From: Acetobacteraceae bacterium H6797
GTDB lineage: Bacteria; Pseudomonadota; Alphaproteobacteria; Acetobacterales; Acetobacteraceae
DNA length: 64,000 bases
Direction of reading: 5' to 3'
NCBI GenBank assembly: GCA_015223225.1
Contig: JADFCQ010000001.1
Coordinates: 682,001-746,000 of the forward strand
Part shown: one piece after another, positions 42,336 to 50,902 of the stretch
How the letters are laid out: each line of letters starts with the position of its first letter
How positions within the stretch are numbered: the stretch's first letter is position 1
Made by a program: the position numbers and the translations under genes
Notes under the pieces: generated by a model
What the model was told of the DNA's origin: nothing
What the model saw: only the letters and a program-made list of their open reading frames with translations
Databases searched by the model: none

Positions 42336-43130
42336 ATGATCTGGCTTCTCTTCCTCGCCCTCGCCGCCCTGGCACTGGCCCCGCTCGCCTGGTCGCTCCT
42401 GCGCCCCGCCGCCCCGCGCGGCCGCCACGAGGCCGATCTCGCCCTTTTCGCCGCCCAGCGCGCCGAGCTCGAACGCGAGCGCGAGTCGGGCCGCCTCGAC
42501 GAGCCCGGCTACCAGGCCGCGCTGCTCGAACTCCAGCGCCGCCTCGTCGCGAGCCCCGCCGACGAGGCGCCCGCCACCGGCGGCCATGCCAAGGCAGCCC
42601 TCCTCGCCGGCCTCTTCCTCATCCCTGCCGCCGGCCTGGGCCTCTATATCTACGACGGCCAGCCCGGCATCCCGGCCGCCCCCTTCGAGGAGCGCCAGCA
42701 GGTCGCCCAGCGCGACGCGGCGCTGATCGAGGCCCTGCGCGCCCGTATCGGCCAGCTTCCGCCGCAATCGGATTCCGCCCGCCAAGGCTGGCTCCTGCTC
42801 GGCCAGGCCGAGCGCGCCCGCGGCAATTATGACGCCGCCGCCGATGCCTGGAGCCGCGCGCTCACCATGCGCTTCGACGCCAACCTCGCCGGCGATCTCG
42901 CTCAGCTCGAAATGGAACGCGGCAACGACACCGCCGCCGCGCAATGGCTCACCCGCGCCATGGCCGCCCAGCCGGATGACCCGCGCCTGCGCTTCCTCGC
43001 GGGCCTCGCCGAAGCCCGCGCCGGCCGGGTGGAGAATGCGCGCAACGTCTGGCGCTCCCTCCTGGCCGATGCGCCGCCCGACGCGCCCTGGCGCGCCATC
43101 GTCGAGCGGCAGTTGCGGGAGCTGCAATAG
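42336..43130 (+). CDS. ccmI: Cytochrome c maturation protein CcmI (TPR domain)
   Basis: A 264-residue protein. Two N-terminal membrane helices (LLFLALAALALAPLAWSLLR and KAALLAGLFLIPAAGLGLYI) flank a cytoplasmic leucine-zipper-like loop (ERERESGRLDEPGYQAALLE). The periplasmic part has TPR repeats (QGWLLLGQAERARGNYDAAA, then DLAQLEMERGNDTAAAQWLT). CcmI holds the C-terminus of apocytochrome c for the haem lyase. Last gene of the cluster; followed by a convergent gene. Confidence 0.95.
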   Translation: MIWLLFLALAALALAPLAWSLLRPAAPRGRHEADLALFAAQRAELERERESGRLDEPGYQAALLELQRRLVASPADEAPATGGHAKAALLAGLFLIPAAGLGLYIYDGQPGIPAAPFEERQQVAQRDAALIEALRARIGQLPPQSDSARQGWLLLGQAERARGNYDAAADAWSRALTMRFDANLAGDLAQLEMERGNDTAAAQWLTRAMAAQPDDPRLRFLAGLAEARAGRVENARNVWRSLLADAPPDAPWRAIVERQLRELQ

Positions 43131-43157
43131 CCCCCGCCCGGGCTCACCCGGCCCGCC

Positions 43158-44384
43158 TCACCAATAGGAGCCGCCGCCCCAGTCGCCGCTGCCGCTGTCG
43201 CTATAATCGCTGCCGTAATCGGAGCCATAATCGCTGCTGTAGTCCGAGCTGTAATCGGAACTGTAATCGCTGCTGTAATCGCTCGTGCTATCCGACCAGC
43301 CGTCGCTATTGAAGCCGGTGTCATAGCCCGAACCACCATCCCAGCCCGACCCGCTGTAATCCGTCGTGTCGGAACCCGACCAGCTCACATCCGACGAACT
43401 GCTGTAATCAGACCCCGACCAGCCCGAATCCGCCGAACCGCTATAGTCGCTCGTGCTGTCCGACCAGCCGTCGCTGTTGAAGCCGGTGTCGTAACCCGAA
43501 CCGCCATCCCAGCCCGAACCGCTGTAATCGGTACTCTCCGAGCCCGACCAGCTCACATCCGTGCCCGTCGAAGTGCTCGTATCGACCGAACCGCTCGTCG
43601 CATCCGACCAGCCATCACTGTTAAAGCCGGTGTCATAGCCCGAACCGCCATCCCAGCCCGAACCGCTGTAATCGGTCGTCTCCGAGCCCGACCAGCTCAC
43701 ATCCGTGCCCGTCGAAGTGCTCGTATCGGCCGAACCGCTCGTCGCATCCGACCAGCCATCGCTGTTGAAGCCCGTGTCGAAGCCCGAACCGCCATCCCAG
43801 CCCGTGCCGCTGTAATCCGTGCCATCCCCGAAACGCCCCGTATCGAAACCGGCCGCGGAGAGCACGTCGCTCATCGCCGTCGTCCCGTCGCCGAAGCGCC
43901 CGCTATCGAAGCTGACATCGCCGAACCGGCCCATGTCGAAGCCCGAGACGGTATCCACCGGCCGATCGGTCGTGAAATCCTGCACACCGTCGAGGCGGTC
44001 TTCCTTGCCGTCGAAATAATCGCTCACGGCCGAATAGGTCCAGGCGCCGCCGTCATAGACCATGCCGCCCAGCTCGCCGCCCACGACCCCGCCGGAATAG
44101 CCGCCGACCGCGCCCACCACGGGGCCGCCCACCACGGTGCCGGCCGTGCCGATCGCGGCACCGCCGACGGCGCTGAAGGCATCCACCGTGGCATCGCGCC
44201 ACTCGCCATTCTCGAGATGGTTCAGCACGTCCAGCGCGGCGAAGAAATTCCCCACATTGGTGGCGCCGCTCGAAACGCCCCCGTTCTGTGCGAAGTCAGC
44301 GAGGTTGCTGATGTAACCGAACCCCTCCGAAGCCTCCCCATAGGGATCGTCGGTCTGTGGCCCGATATTGATCTCCACCGTCAC
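43158..44384 (-). CDS. Tandem-repeat protein rich in Ser, Asp, Gly, Tyr and Trp, with a glycine-zipper segment
   Basis: A 408-residue acidic protein that I do not recognise. Residues 1-71 are a mixed, signal-free domain (ISNLADFAQNGGVSSGATNV). Residues 72-107 form a glycine-zipper hydrophobic stretch (SAVGGAAIGTAGTVVGG onward) that could insert in a membrane. Residues 149-187 have three FDxGRFGD units. From residue 189 there are four tandem copies of a 48-56-residue unit containing TDYSGSGWDGGSGYDTGFNS, then a DYSS/DYGS tail ending GGGSYW. Codon use is high-GC like its neighbours. A cell-surface, secreted or condensate-forming role is possible; none is shown. Confidence 0.85.
   Translation of the reverse strand: MTVEINIGPQTDDPYGEASEGFGYISNLADFAQNGGVSSGATNVGNFFAALDVLNHLENGEWRDATVDAFSAVGGAAIGTAGTVVGGPVVGAVGGYSGGVVGGELGGMVYDGGAWTYSAVSDYFDGKEDRLDGVQDFTTDRPVDTVSGFDMGRFGDVSFDSGRFGDGTTAMSDVLSAAGFDTGRFGDGTDYSGTGWDGGSGFDTGFNSDGWSDATSGSADTSTSTGTDVSWSGSETTDYSGSGWDGGSGYDTGFNSDGWSDATSGSVDTSTSTGTDVSWSGSESTDYSGSGWDGGSGYDTGFNSDGWSDSTSDYSGSADSGWSGSDYSSSSDVSWSGSDTTDYSGSGWDGGSGYDTGFNSDGWSDSTSDYSSDYSSDYSSDYSSDYGSDYGSDYSDSGSGDWGGGSYW
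43161..43820 (-). repeat. Tandem coding repeats in the Ser/Asp/Gly-rich protein
   Basis: Four units of 144, 144, 168 and 84+ bp, nearly identical at DNA level over their first 84 bases, followed by a 120-bp tail based on a 12-bp DYSS unit. The high DNA identity between units implies recent duplication or ongoing recombination, in contrast to the divergent RTX units at 17.6-19.0 kb. Confidence 0.85.
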
Positions 44385-44523
44385 GGCGGCGTCTCCCTTG
44401 CTGTTACAAGGGCCTTATTCCGCAACATTCCCAGCCGGGGCAAAGCACAGGCCCGCCATACCGGCTGAAAAGCCAGTGAAGACCCTCACAGCCCCGCGAG
44501 ACGCCGCCGCAAAGCAGCAATAT

Positions 44524-45531
44524 TCAATCGGCCACCTTGAGCATGATCTTGCCGATATGCGCGCTACTTTCCATCAGCCGATGCGCCTCGGCCGCCTCAG
44601 TGAGCGGGAATACCTGATGGATCACCGGCCCATACTGCCCGGCCTCCAGCAGCGGCCAGACCTTTTCCTTCAGGGCCTTCGCGATCTCCCCCTTCTGCGC
44701 CGTGGTCCTCGGCCGCATGGTGCTCCCCGTCACGGTCAGCCGCCGCGTCATCACCGGCCGCAGATCCACTTCCGGCACCTTGAACCCGCCCAGGAAGGCG
44801 ATGATCACCAGCCGTCCATCCACCGCCAGGCTGCGCAGGTTCCGGGGGAAATAATCGGCGCCCACCATGTCGAGAATGACGTCCACACCCTTCCCGCCGG
44901 TCAGCTCCTTCACCCGTTCCTGGAAGTCCTCGTCCTTGTAGTTGATCGCGGCATCCGCCCCGAGCTTCAGGATCGCCTCGCATTTCCCGGCGCTGCCGAC
45001 GGTCGCGAAAACCTTGGCGCCGAAGGCCTTGGCAAGCTGGATCGCCGTCACCCCGATCCCGCTCGTCCCGCCATGGACCAGCAGCGTCTCCCCCTTCGCC
45101 AGCCGCCCATGGCCGAACACATTGGCCCAGACGGTGAAATAGGTCTCCGGCAGGGCCGCCGCCCGCAGCGCGTCATAGCCCTTGGGCCAGGGCAGCGTCT
45201 GGGCCGCCGGGGCCGTGACGTATTCGGCATAGGCGCCGCCATTGGTCAGAGCGCAGACCTTGTCGCCCAACGCGAAGCCCGTCACCGCCTCGCCCACGGC
45301 CACCACCTCGCCCGAGGTCTCCAGGCCCAGCATCGGGCTCGCGCCCGGCGGCGGCGGATAGAGCCCCAGCCGCTGCTGCACGTCCGGCCGGTTCACGCCC
45401 GTCACCATCACCCGGATCAGCACCTCATCGGCCTTGGGGCTCGGCACCGGCGCGGTCTTGGCCACCAGCACTTCCGGGCCGCCGCCCTCGCCATGGTCCA
45501 TGAAGGTCATCGTCTCGGGCAGGCTCGGCAT
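44524..45531 (-). CDS. Zinc-independent quinone oxidoreductase (NAD(P)H, MDR family)
   Basis: A 335-residue medium-chain reductase from the ATG at 45531, which follows GAGGAAGA; the frame continues upstream without similarity. GroES-like N-domain ([20 protein letters not shown], the quinone-reductase signature) and a Rossmann domain with [20 protein letters not shown]. No structural-zinc cysteines, as in QOR/PIG3-type enzymes. It reduces quinones or enones with NAD(P)H; the physiological substrate is unknown. Divergent from an SDR gene. Confidence 0.94.
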   Translation of the reverse strand: MPSLPETMTFMDHGEGGGPEVLVAKTAPVPSPKADEVLIRVMVTGVNRPDVQQRLGLYPPPPGASPMLGLETSGEVVAVGEAVTGFALGDKVCALTNGGAYAEYVTAPAAQTLPWPKGYDALRAAALPETYFTVWANVFGHGRLAKGETLLVHGGTSGIGVTAIQLAKAFGAKVFATVGSAGKCEAILKLGADAAINYKDEDFQERVKELTGGKGVDVILDMVGADYFPRNLRSLAVDGRLVIIAFLGGFKVPEVDLRPVMTRRLTVTGSTMRPRTTAQKGEIAKALKEKVWPLLEAGQYGPVIHQVFPLTEAAEAHRLMESSAHIGKIMLKVAD

Positions 45532-45849
45532 GGCGTCTTCCTCTCGGTTGCTGGCCAGACCCTCCGCCGCCCCAACCCCACCCGTCAAGCCACCCGGCCG
45601 CTCACCAGAGGCGGAGTTCCACCACCCCCGCCAATCGGGCGCCACCGCCGCCAGCGGCAGCGGCGCGTAGCCTTGCGCATCTCTCCGAGCGGGATGACCC
45701 GCGCCCCTCATCCCCCCGACCTCCGCACATCCTTCCAAGCGCGACCACCGCCGCGCCTCCTTCCCAGCGCGCGGACTTCCGGGCACCGTTCACCACGCGG
45801 AGCCCTCCGCATCACCCAGACGGCCACCCACCGGGAGCATGCCATCGCC
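45532..45849. other. Divergent spacer between quinone reductase and SDR
   Basis: 318 bp with no supported gene. Composition is C-rich on the + strand and I find no strong dyad or sigma-70 promoter. Open frames that cross it are extensions of the neighbouring genes without conserved sequence. Confidence 0.5.
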
Positions 45850-46608
45850 TTGCCCGATACCCCTCTCGCCAGCGTGCCGCCGCCCGGCTGCCGCGTCTTC
45901 ATCACCGGCGGCGCGCAAGGCATCGGCCGCGCCATGGCCGATGCCTTCGCCGCCCGCGGCGCCCGCATCGCCATTCTCGACGCCGCCGCCATGCCCGATG
46001 CGCCCGCCGCCTGGATCATCCACCAGGGCTCCGTCGCCGATCCGGTGGCCGTCGAGGGGGTGGTCGCCGAGATGGAGCAGAAATGGGGCGGCATCGACGT
46101 CGCCATCGCCAATGCCGGCCTCTCGGCCAATCGCCCGACCCTCGGCATTACCCCCGATGCCTGGCGCCAGGTGCTCGACGTGAACCTCACCGGCGTTTTC
46201 CTTACCGCCCAGGCCGCCGCCCGCCGCATGGTGCCCGCCCGCGCCGGCGTCATCCTCGCCACCACCAGCATCTATGCCGATCGCGGCGGGGCCGAACGCG
46301 CCGCCTATGCCGCCACCAAGGGCGGCGTCGCCAACCTGGTCCGCGCGCTGGCCTGCGAATGGGGCGCCTCGAACGTGCGGGTGAACGGCATCTCCCCGGG
46401 CTATGCCGATACGGCGCTGACCCGCGCCCTCATCGCCGATGGGCGGATAGACCCCGTCGCCATCATCGGCCGCACCCCCATGCGCCGCCTGGGCCGCACG
46501 CAGGAAGCCGCCGCGGTCGCCTGCTTCCTCGCCTCGCCCGCCGCCGCCTTCATCAACGGCGCCATCCTCCCCGTCGACGGCGGCTGGGGCGCCAATACGG
46601 GGCCTTAG
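45850..46608 (+). CDS. SDR family oxidoreductase
   Basis: About 252 residues, probably from a TTG at 45850 with GGGAG 12 bases upstream; the frame is open far upstream but the SDR fold starts at CRVFITGGAQGIGRAMADAF. NAG (IANAGLSAN), Ser in LATTSIYADRGG, YAATKGG with catalytic Tyr/Lys, and C-terminal FINGAILPVDGG are all present. A tempting ATG at 45839 is out of frame. The stop codon lies in the loop of a strong terminator. Substrate unknown. Confidence 0.88.
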   Translation: MPDTPLASVPPPGCRVFITGGAQGIGRAMADAFAARGARIAILDAAAMPDAPAAWIIHQGSVADPVAVEGVVAEMEQKWGGIDVAIANAGLSANRPTLGITPDAWRQVLDVNLTGVFLTAQAAARRMVPARAGVILATTSIYADRGGAERAAYAATKGGVANLVRALACEWGASNVRVNGISPGYADTALTRALIADGRIDPVAIIGRTPMRRLGRTQEAAAVACFLASPAAAFINGAILPVDGGWGANTGP

Positions 46609-46629
46609 GCCCCGTATTGGCTGTTTTTT
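46591..46629 (+). terminator. Intrinsic terminator containing the SDR stop codon
   Basis: GCCAATACGGGGCC (46591-46604) pairs perfectly with GGCCCCGTATTGGC (46608-46621) around a 3-nt TTA loop, followed by TGTTTTTT. The TAG stop (46606-46608) is in the loop region. One of the clearest factor-independent terminators in the window. Confidence 0.9.
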
Positions 46630-46630
46630 C

Positions 46631-46740
46631 GCCCTCAGGCGCCGGGCGCCGGCATCCGCCGGCTTGGCTTTCGCGCCACCAGGCGCGGGCCGCAGAAGCG
46701 GCCTCGGAGCGGCTTTCGCCGCTCCGCTGGCGCCAGCTTC
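46631..46740 (+). repeat. Palindromic repeat family, locus 2
   Basis: GCCCTCAGGCGCCGGGCGCC, then CCGGC-ATCCG-CCGG, GCTTGGCTTTCGCGCCAC, GGCGCGGGCC, GGCCGC-AGAA-GCGGCC and GAGCGGC-TTTC-GCCGCTC. It starts directly after the T-run of the preceding terminator and lies between convergent genes. Over 60 bases it is nearly identical to the third unit of locus 1. Confidence 0.85.
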
Positions 46741-46772
46741 CGGGTGGGGTTCTTCCGGCTGAGCGATACGAC

Positions 46773-46799
46773 GGGTCGCGGACATTCCGCCCGCGACCC
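46773..46799 (-). terminator. Hairpin after the Bug-type binding protein gene
   Basis: GGGTCGCGG-ACATTCCGC-CCGCGACCC, a perfect 9-bp stem just past the stop codon (46808) of the minus-strand gene. No T-run. Confidence 0.55.
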
Positions 46800-46807
46800 A
46801 AACCGCA

Positions 46808-47797
46808 TTACTGCGCCGTAATGCCAGCCGCCTTCACGATCGGCTCCCACTTGTCCATCTCGGACTTGAGGAAGGCCGCCGTGCTGGCGGGCGTGCTGTC
46901 CGCCTTGGTCTGCATCGTCAGGTCCGACAGCCGCGCCTTCACGCTGTCCATCGCCATGACCTTGTTGATCGCCTGGCTGAAGGCCGTCACCGTCGCCGCC
47001 GGCGCGCCCTTCGGCGCCAGCACCATATGCCAGGTATAGGCCTCGTAATCCGGCACGCCCGCCTCGATGAAGGTCGGCATGTCCGGCACCTGCGGAATGC
47101 GCTGCGCCGAGGAAACCGCCAGGCCCTTCACCTCGCCCTTGCGCACGAAGGGCAGCGCGCTGTTGGCCACGTCGAGCATCATCGCCACCGTGCCGTTCAG
47201 CAGGTCCGGCATCGCCGCCGCCGAGCCACGATAGGGCACGTGGTTCACCTTCAGCCCGCCAGCCTTGGCCAGGAAAAGCTCCGTCGCCAGATGCAGCGCC
47301 GCACCCGCGCCGGTCGAGGCATAGTCGTACTTGCCGGGGTTCTTCTTCAGAAGCTCGATCAGCTCCTTCAGATTATTCGCCGGCACGTCCTTGTTGACCA
47401 TCATGATCATCGGGATCACGCCCGTGAGCGCCACCGGCTCGAAATCGCCCACCGGGTCGAAGGGCAGCTTGGCGAAGACCACGCGCAGCACCGCATGGGC
47501 GATCGTCGTATAGAGGAAGGTGTGGCCGTCATTCGCCTTGGCCACCACGTCCGAGCCGACCACCACGCCCGCGCCCGTCCGATTCTCCACGATCACGCGC
47601 TGCGGCAGCATCTTGGAAAGCTCATCGGCGATGAGCCGCGCCGGCACGTCGGTCGGCCCACCGGCCGCGAAAGGCACCACGAGGCGGATAGGCTGAGAAG
47701 GCCAGGTTCCCTGCGCCCGCGCCAGGCCCGGGATGATGGCCGGGGCCGACAAGGCCGCGCCGGCCGTCAACAGGTGGCGGCGATTGATCATGGTCAA
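46808..47797 (-). CDS. Tripartite tricarboxylate transporter substrate-binding protein (Bug family)
   Basis: A 329-residue periplasmic binding protein. Signal peptide RRHLLTAGAALSAPAIIPGL-ARA, then the Bug opening WPSQPIRLVVPFAAGGPTD and the GAGVVVGSDVVAKA and TTIAHAVLR elements that bracket the carboxylate site. These proteins bind dicarboxylates, amino acids or aromatic acids. No TctA/TctB membrane genes are nearby, so it is an orphan, as in many betaproteobacteria and Acetobacteraceae. It lies 57 bp downstream of ugpC on the same strand. Confidence 0.94.
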   Translation of the reverse strand: MTMINRRHLLTAGAALSAPAIIPGLARAQGTWPSQPIRLVVPFAAGGPTDVPARLIADELSKMLPQRVIVENRTGAGVVVGSDVVAKANDGHTFLYTTIAHAVLRVVFAKLPFDPVGDFEPVALTGVIPMIMMVNKDVPANNLKELIELLKKNPGKYDYASTGAGAALHLATELFLAKAGGLKVNHVPYRGSAAAMPDLLNGTVAMMLDVANSALPFVRKGEVKGLAVSSAQRIPQVPDMPTFIEAGVPDYEAYTWHMVLAPKGAPAATVTAFSQAINKVMAMDSVKARLSDLTMQTKADSTPASTAAFLKSEMDKWEPIVKAAGITAQ

Positions 47798-47853
47798 GCT
47801 CTCCTGACTTTCTTGGAATTCCTCCCTTTATGAAAAGCAGGAAAGCTCCCGCG

Positions 47854-48963
47854 TCAATGCGTGGTTACACGCGGTTGCGAAACGGCCTCATGATTTTCCG
47901 CCACGGCATGGGCCTCCAGCCGCTGCCCCGTGCGCCCGTCGAAGAGATGCAGCCGCGCAGGGTCGAAGCCGATACCGATCTTTTCGCCACGCCCCGGCGC
48001 GCGCTCCACCGGCCGCACCAGCTGCACCGCCGCCCCGCCCGAGAGCCTGCCATGCACCAGCGCCGCATGGCCCAGATCCTCGACCAGCTCCACCGTGAGC
48101 GGCAGCGTGCCCTCGCCCACATGCTCGGGGCGAATGCCCACCACCAGCTCCCGCCCGGCCTCCAGCCGCCCCGCCATCACCGTCGCGGGCCCGTTCTCGA
48201 AAACAGCGTTCCGGCCCGAAGGGTCCGTCACCGCCGGCAGCAGGTTCATCGCCGGCGCGCCAAGGAAGCCCGCCACGAATTTCGTCGCCGGCTTCTCATA
48301 AACCTCGCGCGGCGTGCCCACCTGCTCCACCACGCCGCCATTCATCACGACGAGATAATCGGCGAGCGTCATCCCCTCCTGCTGGTCATGCGTGACGAGC
48401 AGCGAGGTGGCGCCGAGCTTCTCGTGCAGCCGCCGCAATTCCAGCCGCATCTGCACCCGGAGCTTGGCATCGAGATTCGACAGCGGCTCGTCATAGAGAA
48501 ACACCTTCGGCTGCCGCACCATCGCGCGGCCCATCGCCACGCGCTGCCGCTGCCCGCCCGAAAGCTGCCCCGGCCGCCGCTCCAGCAGCGCGCCCAGTTC
48601 CAGCGCCTGCGCCACCTCGATCACCCGCGCCTTGCGTTCGTCCTTGGAGACACCGGCAACCTTGAGCGGATAGGCGATATTCTCGCCCACCGTCATATGC
48701 GGATAGAGCGCGTAATTCTGGAAGACCATTGCGCAGCCGCGGTCCTTCGGTTCGCGCTCGTTCATGCGCTGGCCATGGATACGCAGCTCGCCGCCGGAAA
48801 TGCTCTCCAGCCCGGCGATCATGCGCAGCAGCGTGGATTTGCCGCAGCCCGACGGGCCGAGGATCACCACGAAGGCCCCCTCCGGCAACGCCAGGTCGAT
48901 ATCCTTGATGGCCAGCGACTGGCCATAGAGCTTGCGGGCGCCCGAGAATTCGATCGCGGCCAT
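47854..48963 (-). CDS. ugpC: sn-Glycerol-3-phosphate ABC importer ATPase UgpC
   Basis: A 369-residue MalK/UgpC-type ATPase from the ATG at 48963; the frame extends upstream across ugpE in error. Walker A GPSGCGKSTL, Q-loop FQNYALYPHMTV, signature LSGGQRQRVAMGRA, Walker B VFLYDEPLSNLDA, H-loop LLVTHDQQEGMT, then the C-terminal OB-fold regulatory domain (VVGIRPEHVG). It drives the ugpAE channel and could also serve the ATPase-less importer at 27-30 kb. Confidence 0.94.
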   Translation of the reverse strand: MAAIEFSGARKLYGQSLAIKDIDLALPEGAFVVILGPSGCGKSTLLRMIAGLESISGGELRIHGQRMNEREPKDRGCAMVFQNYALYPHMTVGENIAYPLKVAGVSKDERKARVIEVAQALELGALLERRPGQLSGGQRQRVAMGRAMVRQPKVFLYDEPLSNLDAKLRVQMRLELRRLHEKLGATSLLVTHDQQEGMTLADYLVVMNGGVVEQVGTPREVYEKPATKFVAGFLGAPAMNLLPAVTDPSGRNAVFENGPATVMAGRLEAGRELVVGIRPEHVGEGTLPLTVELVEDLGHAALVHGRLSGGAAVQLVRPVERAPGRGEKIGIGFDPARLHLFDGRTGQRLEAHAVAENHEAVSQPRVTTH

Positions 48964-48965
48964 CG

Positions 48966-49880
48966 TCACTTCTCCGTCTGCACCAGGCCGCGGACGAACC
49001 AGCGCTGCATCAGCACCACGATCGCCAGCGGCGGCAACATGGCGAGCAGCGCGCCCGCCATCACGATATTCCATTCCGGCGTGGAATCCCCACGCGGCAC
49101 CATGCGCGAAAGCTGCACCATCACCGTCGCCCGCGCGGGCTCCGTCGTCACCAGCAGGGGCCAGAGATACTGGTTCCAGGCATAGACGAAGAGGATCGTC
49201 GCCAGCGCCGCCATGGTGGTGCGCGAGAGCGGTGCCAGAATGTCGATCAGGAACCTGATCGGCCCCGCCCCATCCATCTTCGCTGCCTCGACCAGTTCGT
49301 CGGGAATGGTCATGAAGAACTGGCGATAGAGGAAGGTACCCGTCGCGGTCGCGATCAGCGGCAGGATCAGGCCCGTATAGCTGTTGAGCAACTGCCATTC
49401 GAGCGAGACATGCACGCCGGAAACCGTCTCGATCAGCCAGCTCAGCCCCGTCACGTCCAGGATCGCCTGGAAGGGTTTCAGCGCATTCGCCGCCACCGCA
49501 TAGGTCGGCACGATCCGCACCTCGAGCGGCAGCATCAGCGTGATGAAGATCACCCAGAAGACCAGCATCCGCGCCCGCCACTCGAAGAAGACGATGGCAT
49601 AGGCAGCGAACATCGCGAGCACGATCTTCCCCACCGTGACGCCGATGGCGACGACGAGGCTCGTCACGAAGCGCGTCTGGAAATCGCCCCGTTGCCAGGC
49701 CGCCGATATATTCTCCAGGAAATTCGTCCCCGGCAGCCAGTTGATCGGCACGCGGTTGACGCCCGCGACGTCATGCGTCGCGGCGATGATGGCCAGATAG
49801 ATCGGCACCAGCAGCGTCAGCGCGGCGAGCGCGAGCAGCAGATGCGTGAAGATATCGAGCCAGGGGCGGTTCTCGACCAT
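48966..49880 (-). CDS. ugpE: Glycerol-3-phosphate ABC permease UgpE
   Basis: A 304-residue MalG-type permease with six helices. It shows the UgpE-like WLPGTNFLENISAAWQRGDF periplasmic segment and the EAA loop VEAAKMDGAGPIRFLIDILA. Ends ALLAMLPPLAIVVLMQRWFVRGLVQTEK, the family terminus. Two bases before ugpC and seven after ugpA, so all are one transcript. Confidence 0.94.
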   Translation of the reverse strand: MVENRPWLDIFTHLLLALAALTLLVPIYLAIIAATHDVAGVNRVPINWLPGTNFLENISAAWQRGDFQTRFVTSLVVAIGVTVGKIVLAMFAAYAIVFFEWRARMLVFWVIFITLMLPLEVRIVPTYAVAANALKPFQAILDVTGLSWLIETVSGVHVSLEWQLLNSYTGLILPLIATATGTFLYRQFFMTIPDELVEAAKMDGAGPIRFLIDILAPLSRTTMAALATILFVYAWNQYLWPLLVTTEPARATVMVQLSRMVPRGDSTPEWNIVMAGALLAMLPPLAIVVLMQRWFVRGLVQTEK

Positions 49881-49887
49881 GCGGCCC

Positions 49888-50784
49888 TCAGCGGTAATGC
49901 ATCTTCCGCTCGACGAAGCGGAACTGGATGATGGTGAGCAGCACGACGAGGATCATCAGGATGATGCTCTGCGCGGCCGCGCCGGAATAATCGAGGCCTT
50001 TGAACCCATCGGCATAGATCTTGTAGACCATGATCTCCGTGCCGCGCGCCGGCCCGCCCTGCGTCATGATGTCGACCAGGCCGAAGCTGTTGGTGAAGCT
50101 GTCGGTGAGGTTGATGACCAGCAGGAAGAAGAAGGTCGGCGCCAGCAGCGGGATCTGGATGTCGCGCATCCGCCGCACCGGCCCGGCCCCGTCCATCGCC
50201 GCCGCCTCGGTAAGGCTTTTCGGAATGGATTGCAGCCCGGCGAGGAAGAAGACGAAATTATAGGAGACGAGCTGCCAGGAACCGGCGAGGATCAGCATGC
50301 CCATCGCATGCGCGGGGTTCAGCGTCGGGTCCCAGCTGCCGGGCATCATCTGGTTCAGCACCGAGAAAATCCCGGCCCGCGCATCGAAGACGAAGCGGAA
50401 GATCATGCCGATGGCGGGTGCGGCCACCGCATAGGGCCAGATCATCGCGATGCGCCAGGGCTTGCTGCCCTTGATCTCGCGGTCGATGAACAGCGCGAGC
50501 ACGAGCGAGATGCCGATGGCGACAACGCTGGTCCCCACCGCATAGACGATGCTCACCCGCACGGAGTTCCAGTATTGCGGGCTCGTGACCAGCTCGAGGA
50601 AGTTCTGCATTCCCACCCAGGTGCGGCCACCGCCCCAGGGCTGCTCCAGTGTGAAGCCCCAGAGAAAGGCCTCGCCCGTCGGCCAGTAGAAGAAGACGAA
50701 GATGATCAGCAGCTGCGGCAAAACCAGCAGCCAGGGCAGCAGCGGCGAGCGGAATGTGGCGCGACGTTCCAAGGGAGGCCTCAC
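49888..50784 (-). CDS. ugpA: Glycerol-3-phosphate ABC permease UgpA
   Basis: A 298-residue MalF-type permease, probably initiating at a GTG at 50784. TM1 is WLLVLPQLLIIFVFFYWPTG, followed by AFLWGFTLEQPWGGGRTWVG and the EAA loop TEAAAMDGAGPVRRMRDIQI. No strong ribosome site is visible, and the upstream 120 bp hold a chain of hairpins, so translation may depend on structure there. Confidence 0.93.
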   Translation of the reverse strand: MRPPLERRATFRSPLLPWLLVLPQLLIIFVFFYWPTGEAFLWGFTLEQPWGGGRTWVGMQNFLELVTSPQYWNSVRVSIVYAVGTSVVAIGISLVLALFIDREIKGSKPWRIAMIWPYAVAAPAIGMIFRFVFDARAGIFSVLNQMMPGSWDPTLNPAHAMGMLILAGSWQLVSYNFVFFLAGLQSIPKSLTEAAAMDGAGPVRRMRDIQIPLLAPTFFFLLVINLTDSFTNSFGLVDIMTQGGPARGTEIMVYKIYADGFKGLDYSGAAAQSIILMILVVLLTIIQFRFVERKMHYR

Positions 50785-50800
50785 AAGAGCGGAACCAGGC

Positions 50801-50897
50801 GGCCCGCGTTCTTCACGCGGGCCAAGGCCACGAACGTGGCCCGCCGGCTATCCGGCGAAAGCCAAGCGCGCGGCGCGCGCGCCCGGCGTCTGAGGGC
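50801..50897 (-). repeat. Palindromic repeat family, locus 3 (between ugpB and ugpA)
   Basis: Read on the minus strand it starts TTTTTGCCCTCAGACGCCGG, continues GCGCGC stems and GCTTGGCTTTCGCCGG, matching loci 1 and 2. It then diverges into three more hairpins: GCCGG-CTAT-CCGGC (50843-50856), GGCCAC-GAAC-GTGGCC (50826-50841) and GGCCCGCG-TTCTTCA-CGCGGGCC (50801-50823). Lying after the binding-protein gene, it could stabilise ugpB mRNA or limit read-through to ugpA. Confidence 0.85.
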
Positions 50898-50902
50898 AAA
50901 AA

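Noticed and set aside
43161..43820. Tandem repeats as a possible CRISPR or satellite
   Set aside because: Repeats are coding, in one frame, with no spacers; they belong to the Ser/Asp/Gly-rich protein.
45839..46183. ATG at 45839 with a nearby GGGAG as start of the SDR
   Set aside because: It is out of frame with the SDR signatures and gives a Ser/Pro-rich shadow peptide; the in-frame TTG at 45850 is the better choice.
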